Positions 59,630 through 64,000 of a stretch of DNA of 64,000 nt are shown here, one piece after another. Source of the stretch: Voacanga thouarsii. Its lineage: Eukaryota > Streptophyta > Magnoliopsida > Gentianales > Apocynaceae. Below the pieces are notes generated by a model. That model did not search any database and was not told the DNA's origin. It saw nothing but the letters and a program-made list of their open reading frames with translations. The position numbers and the translations under genes are program-made. The DNA is taken from assembly GCA_026120185.1 (NCBI GenBank), contig JANUWF010003376.1, positions 1,922,001 through 1,986,000 of the forward strand, read 5' to 3'. Position 1 is the stretch's first letter. Each line of letters starts with the position of its first letter.

Positions 59630-60060
59630 TTTCCCCCTCCTTCTTCCTCCTCTTCCCCTTGCGCCGCCACCATCTCTCCCCCCTCTCCCCCTCCCGCTCC
59701 CCCCTCCCTCTCCCCGCCGGCGACCTCCCTCAACTCCCCCCCCCATCCCGCGCCCCCTCCCGCTCCCCCCACCCTCTCCCCGCCGGCGACCTCCCTTAAC
59801 GCCCCCCATCCCGCGCCCCCCTCCCGCTCCCCCCTCCCTCTCCCCACCGGCGACCTCCCTCAACGCCCCCCATCCCGCGCCCCCCTCCCTCTCCCCGCCG
59901 GCGACCTCCCTCAACGCCCCCTCCCGCTCCCCCTCCCTCATCCCGCGCCCCCTCCCGCTCCCCCTCCCTCATCCCGTGGCCCCTCCCTCAACTCCCCCCA
60001 TCCCGCAGCCGCCCCCCCCCCCTCAACTCCCCCTGCTCTTCCCGCCCCCTCGCTCGCCGC
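59630..60060 (+). repeat. C-rich minisatellite in the presumed 5' UTR of the CACTA-C gene
   Basis: Imperfect repeats of about 60-70 bp contain CCCCGCCGGCGACCTCCCTC (starting near 59713, 59778, 59843 and 59895), separated by CCCGCGCCCCCTCCCGCTCC-type sequence. The strand bias to C is extreme in an otherwise AT-rich window. The Gly/Arg-rich ORFs on the opposite strand follow from the repeat and are not genes. Confidence 0.85.
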
Positions 60061-61472
60061 GCTCTGCCATTCCCGTGCTATCGTCTGTGTCGTTGTTCTG
60101 AAGCCGATTCGTTTGGGTAAGTAGTTAGAATTTATCTCTTGAGCTACTTCATTATCTTATAAACTAAGTCCGTGTTGGGCGATTTGCATTTCCCTGAAGC
60201 TTTGAAATTTGGATGATTATTTGTGAATGAGTAGAGTTTGAATTGATGTATAAAAGTTGTATTGATGTTGGGGTTGAGTTTGAGGAGATTGTGAGTGACA
60301 TGATGGTGGTTTGATGTGAGATTATTGATTTAAATTTGGAATTGTGAACTGGAATTGCTGAATTGTTAGTTGGAATTGTTGTCCTTTTTAAACATTCAAT
60401 GTGTTTTGATCTATACTTATAGTGCACTCTTTTTTACCCCGTTATAAAAAAATTACTACTTTGATCAAATTATATGGGAACTATGTTTTAGCTATATAAA
60501 CCCTTATAAATTAATTTGATTGGTTATGATGCCATAATAGGAAGGTTGATTTCTGATTAGTTTAGTAATCTTATTACTTGATTATAATAATATATTAGTG
60601 TCTCTAGTGGAAGATTTAACTCTAGTAGAATGCTTTGAAGGCTCTTTTATGTGAGAAATCCGTTTCCTTAGATTATGAAGATGTAGGAGGTGCGTGTTGT
60701 TCATATAAATTGCCTTTTTGTTGAATTCAAATGTTGGATTCCCCGTGAGTAATGGGTGATTACTCCTCCCGGGTAATGGGTGATTACCCCTAGTTATCCT
60801 TTTATTTATTTATTTATTTTTGTATAAATGAATGATCTGTCTTTGTTGTTTGCAATTGCATTTTGATTGTATAATTTTGAGGTGGCCCTGTGCCTGGAAA
60901 ATGTCCAATTACAGGGGAGACTCGTCAAAATTTTTTTCAAAATCTGCCGCTACTTACTGTGGAATAGAATAACTACCCTTATCTTGGAGTGTATTATTCG
61001 ATTGAGCATGAGTATATATCCCATAATAGCATTATTATTAAAAATAATATTGCTAATAAGAATAAGAATAGGAGTAATGAAATGAGTAATAATAATAATA
61101 ATTTCATATATAGGTCGATGTTAATAATAGCAGGAATAATATACGTTATAGAGAGAGTTTAAACAAATATAAACATTGGAATGAAAATAAATAAAATGTT
61201 ATTATTTAACCATTGGAATGTGTAAAATAAGAATATAATTAGCTTTAATAGTATTTAATCTTAATCAAATTCCTCAATTAAGATTAAATACTTGGTTAAA
61301 ACGTATATATTGGAGGTGTAATTGTATCCAAAGATAGCAATTGTAAATTCTATGTTTTGGACCTCTTTTTGTTAGATAATAGAAAGGAAAATGTAATTAT
61401 ACTTCTCTTCCTTTTGTTTAAGGGGTGATTTTAATTATTGAGTTGATTGTTCTTTTCTCTCATTTAGACGTC
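60061..61472 (+). other. 5' UTR exon end and 5' UTR intron of the CACTA-C transposase gene
   Basis: TTTGG/GTAAGTAG near 60115-60123 is a strong donor, and TTTTCTCTCATTTAG ending at 61467 a strong acceptor, six bases from the ATG at 61473. The 1.35 kb between has no supported gene. Confidence 0.6.
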
Positions 61473-64000
61473 ATGGAGGATCGTAGTTGGATGTTTAGAA
61501 GGCACGCTTCAGGTGTAAAAGGGATCACTATTGAATTTGAGGAAGGGGTTAAGGCTTTTTTGACATTTGCCTTATCAAATGCAATGTCAAGCGTAATTAG
61601 ATGCCCGTGTGCAAAATGTAAGAATAAAAAGTACCTGGATCCAAAGACAAGTTAAGCTCCACCTGTGGAAGTCCTGGATTTGTGCCTAGGTATTACCGGT
61701 GGACATGTCATGGTGAGCCATTCGAGTGTCCCTCAAGTGTGTCTACCTCAATCCCGTAATCCGATTCACATCAAGAAAATCTGTCTCGCGAAATGGTCTT
61801 AGACGTAGCAGGACCCGACTTTCCCCCGAAGCTCCATCGCAGCTCATTTTGAAGAGCCACCTAATGTGGAGGCACAAAGGTTTTACGATATGTTAAAGGC
61901 GGCAGAGACTCCTATATGGGATGGATGCACACAACATTCGCAGCCTTTCACCGGCTTCAAGGTTATTAAACATTAAGTCCGAAAATAACCTCTCGCGTAA
62001 AGCCTTTAACGATGTTGTGCAATTGATGAAAGAGGTTGTGCCTAGCAAGTAATACGATTCCCGATGATTTCTATCGATGAAAAAATTAGTGGCCGGGTTG
62101 GGTTTGCCGGTACAAAAAATAGATGTATGCAATAATGGATGCATGCTTTACCGGAAAGATGACATGAATCGTAGAGAGTGTAAATTTTGTGGCCATCCTC
62201 GATATGCACAGTAAAAAGGTTGGGAAGAACACAAGTAGAAGGGAAATTTCATTCAAGAAGATGTATTACTTCCCGATAACACCGAGGCTACAAAGATTGT
62301 ACACTTCCAAAACAACAGCTGAACACATGAGATGGCATGGAGAGAGCAGATCGGAGAAAGGCACAATGAGTCACCCTCGTGATACTGAAGCATGGCAACA
62401 CTTTGATCGAATATATCCTGAGTTTGCAAAAGAAGTACGGAATGTCAAACTTGGTTTATGTACAGATGGATTCTCACCATTTGGGATGTCGGGTAAGCAA
62501 TATTCATCCCGGCCGGTCATTCTCACACCGTATAATCTCCCCCGTGGATGTGTATGAAGGATCCAAGTCATGTTTTTAACAATCATTATCCCGGGCCCCA
62601 AGAATCCAAAGCACCAGGTGGATGTTTATTTACAACCCTTGATAGACGAATTAACCAAATTGTGGTTTGAAGGTGTCACCACTTATGACATATCGAAGAA
62701 ACAAAACTTCCAACTACGGGCGGCACTTTTGTGGACTATTAATGATTTTCCCGCATATGGTATGTTGAGTGGCCGGAGCACTGCTGGGAGACTCGGCTTG
62801 TCCATATTGTATGGGCAATACAAAGTCTTTTCATCTACAAAATGGTGGGAAACAATCATGGTTTGACTCGTCACCGTCGTTTCTTACCATCGGATCATCC
62901 TTACAGTGAGGGATACGAGATCTTTTAGGAATGATAGAGGTTCTCGAGACATCACAACCTGTGCAATACCCTACCGGTGAAGAAATCTGGGATAGTTTGT
63001 CTAATTATGAAAAAATTACAGAAACATGCAAAGAAATTGGAAGGAGTAATGGCAGGGGAATATCTCATAATTGGGCAAAAAGGAGTATTTTTTGGGATTT
63101 GCCGTATTGGCGTACTAATTTGGTCCGACATAATATTGATGTAATGCACAATGAGAAGAATGTATTTGACAATGTCATGAATACAGCTTCTTGAGGTAAA
63201 GGGTAAATCAAAAGACAATTTAAAGGCTAGACGTGACTTAGAAATTTATTGCCATAGGCCCGAGCTACATGCCTTGAATGTGGGAGGAGGAAAAGTGGCT
63301 ATACCTAAAGCCGTTTACTCGTTGACATCGTAACAAAAGAAACTTTTGCTAGAATGGTTGAGGGGATTGCAACTCCCGCATGGATACGCTTCAAACATTG
63401 GAAGATGTGCCGATTTGAATGAGTTGAAGTTATCCGGTATGAAATCACATGACTCGTCACGTATTCATGGAGAGACTACTTCCAATTGCATTGAAGGAAT
63501 TTCTTCCTTCTAATGTATGGGGTGTTTTGACGGAGTTGAGTCTTTTTTATCGTGATCTATGCTCTCCTAAGTTGAATGTAGCTCATATGGCCAAATTGGA
63601 GTCCGACATTCCTTTATTGTTATGTAAGTTGGAGAAGATATTTCCACCCGCATTCTTTGATGTAATGGAACACCTATTAATTCATTTGCCTTACGAAGCA
63701 AGAGTTTGTGGCCCCGTTCAATATAGGTGGATGTACCCGTTTGAACGGTAATCGAATCATTCAATCTAATTCTTTTCATAGCAGGTTCGATATAAGCGTG
63801 TGTGACTCGAAGTCGTATTTTTTTTTAAATGACAGGTATTTGCATCAATTGAAAATCAAGGTGAAAAATAAGGCTAGAGTTGAAGGGTCAATCTCGCAAT
63901 GCTTATCTAGTTGAGGAAGCATCCACTTTCTTCTCTTATTATTTTGAGCCACATGTACAAACAAAACGTACAATTCCAGCGCGTAATGAAGAAGGAGAAC
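61473..64000 (+). pseudogene. TNP2-type CACTA transposase pseudogene (CACTA-C), partial at window edge
   Basis: ATG 61473 opens MEDRSWMFRRHASGVKG and a Cys-rich CPCAKCKNKKY, the transposase-associated domain, ending at a stop at 61655. In other frames follow EAQRFYDMLKAAETPIWDGC (about 61868-61930), CKFCGHPRY (about 62190), FPITPRLQRLYTSKTTAEHM and RNVKLGLCTDGFSPFG (62270-62490), the IIIPGPKNPKHQVDVYLQPL segment and NDFPAYGMLSG (62580-62770), HNIDVMHNEKNVFDN (about 63130-63175), CHRPEL, and DUF4218 (63449-63751) ending YRWMYPFER. A GTAATC donor follows, and the next exon starts LHQLKIKVKNKARVEGSI at 63840. At least six frame changes show that it is inactive, though similarity is high across the region. 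Confidence 0.87.

Larger units (their letters stand above)
57421..64000 (+). mobile_element. CACTA-C: CACTA transposon, 5' end and transposase (continues past window)
   Basis: It begins CACTACAGGAAAAATCGCG at 57421, preceded by CCC (candidate 3-bp target duplication). The order is terminal repeat and palindromic subterminal array (to about 58650), AT-rich tandem repeats, GC-rich 5' UTR-like block, 5' UTR intron, and TNP2 coding region from ATG 61473 to the window edge. It is inserted in MULE-2. Confidence 0.9.

Noticed and set aside
59588..59941. Gly/Arg/Glu-rich ORFs on the minus strand
   Set aside because: They follow directly from the C-rich minisatellite; no domain character, and several frames are open at once.

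Overview
This is a stretch of nuclear plant chromosome, almost certainly from a flowering plant and probably a eudicot, made up mostly of nested, decayed transposable elements. The organism call rests on four things: CACTA (En/Spm) transposases with plant-only accessory domains, Ty1/copia and Ty3/gypsy (Athila-type) retrotransposons, a Mutator-like element (MULE) carrying a plant mobile domain gene, and fragments of two plant host genes. I see no rRNA, tRNA, CRISPR or bacterial-type operon. The species cannot be named from the sequence.

Layout. (1) 1-3948: a minus-strand CACTA transposase in decay (CACTA-A). (2) About 5.5-24.6 kb: a gypsy interior on the plus strand, broken by a complete Ty1/copia element (copia-1, 13056-22480, perfect TTAAT target duplication) and, 8 bp further on in the gypsy sequence, by a solo LTR (22494-24598). 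Two more LTRs of the solo-LTR family (5561-6983 and 9623-11143) face each other around a minus-strand retrotransposon accessory gene. (3) 24.6-26.6 kb: a tandem array of about 150 bp units, microsatellites, and the end of another CACTA-like element. (4) 26603-42662: a 5'-truncated CACTA (CACTA-B) with TNP2, DUF4216 and Transposase_24 coding pieces. Its second gene is split by a minus-strand copia element (copia-2, 31728-41430, GTTAC/GTTAT duplication); a probable solo LTR lies between its genes. (5) 44.7-56.2 kb: the 5' part of a DEMETER/ROS1-like 5-methylcytosine DNA glycosylase gene. A 7.9 kb autonomous-type MULE (48013-55912, 9-bp target duplication) is inserted inside a coding exon. (6) 56337-57420: the end of a second MULE that carries an antisense VPS13-like gene fragment (a Pack-MULE), itself cut by (7) a third CACTA (CACTA-C, 57421 to beyond the window) with a large array of palindromic subterminal repeats and a frameshifted TNP2 gene.

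The most notable points are: an active-DNA-demethylation gene destroyed by transposons; a MULE whose two genes (plant mobile domain and MURA-like) are broken only by stop codons of the kind made by C-to-T change, with no frameshift; a recurring 10-bp motif, AGGTCGCATT, arranged as palindromes in both MULEs; and a captured VPS13-like fragment. No gene in the window looks intact and functional. Boundaries, splice sites and domain names were read by eye and were not checked by alignment or database search.
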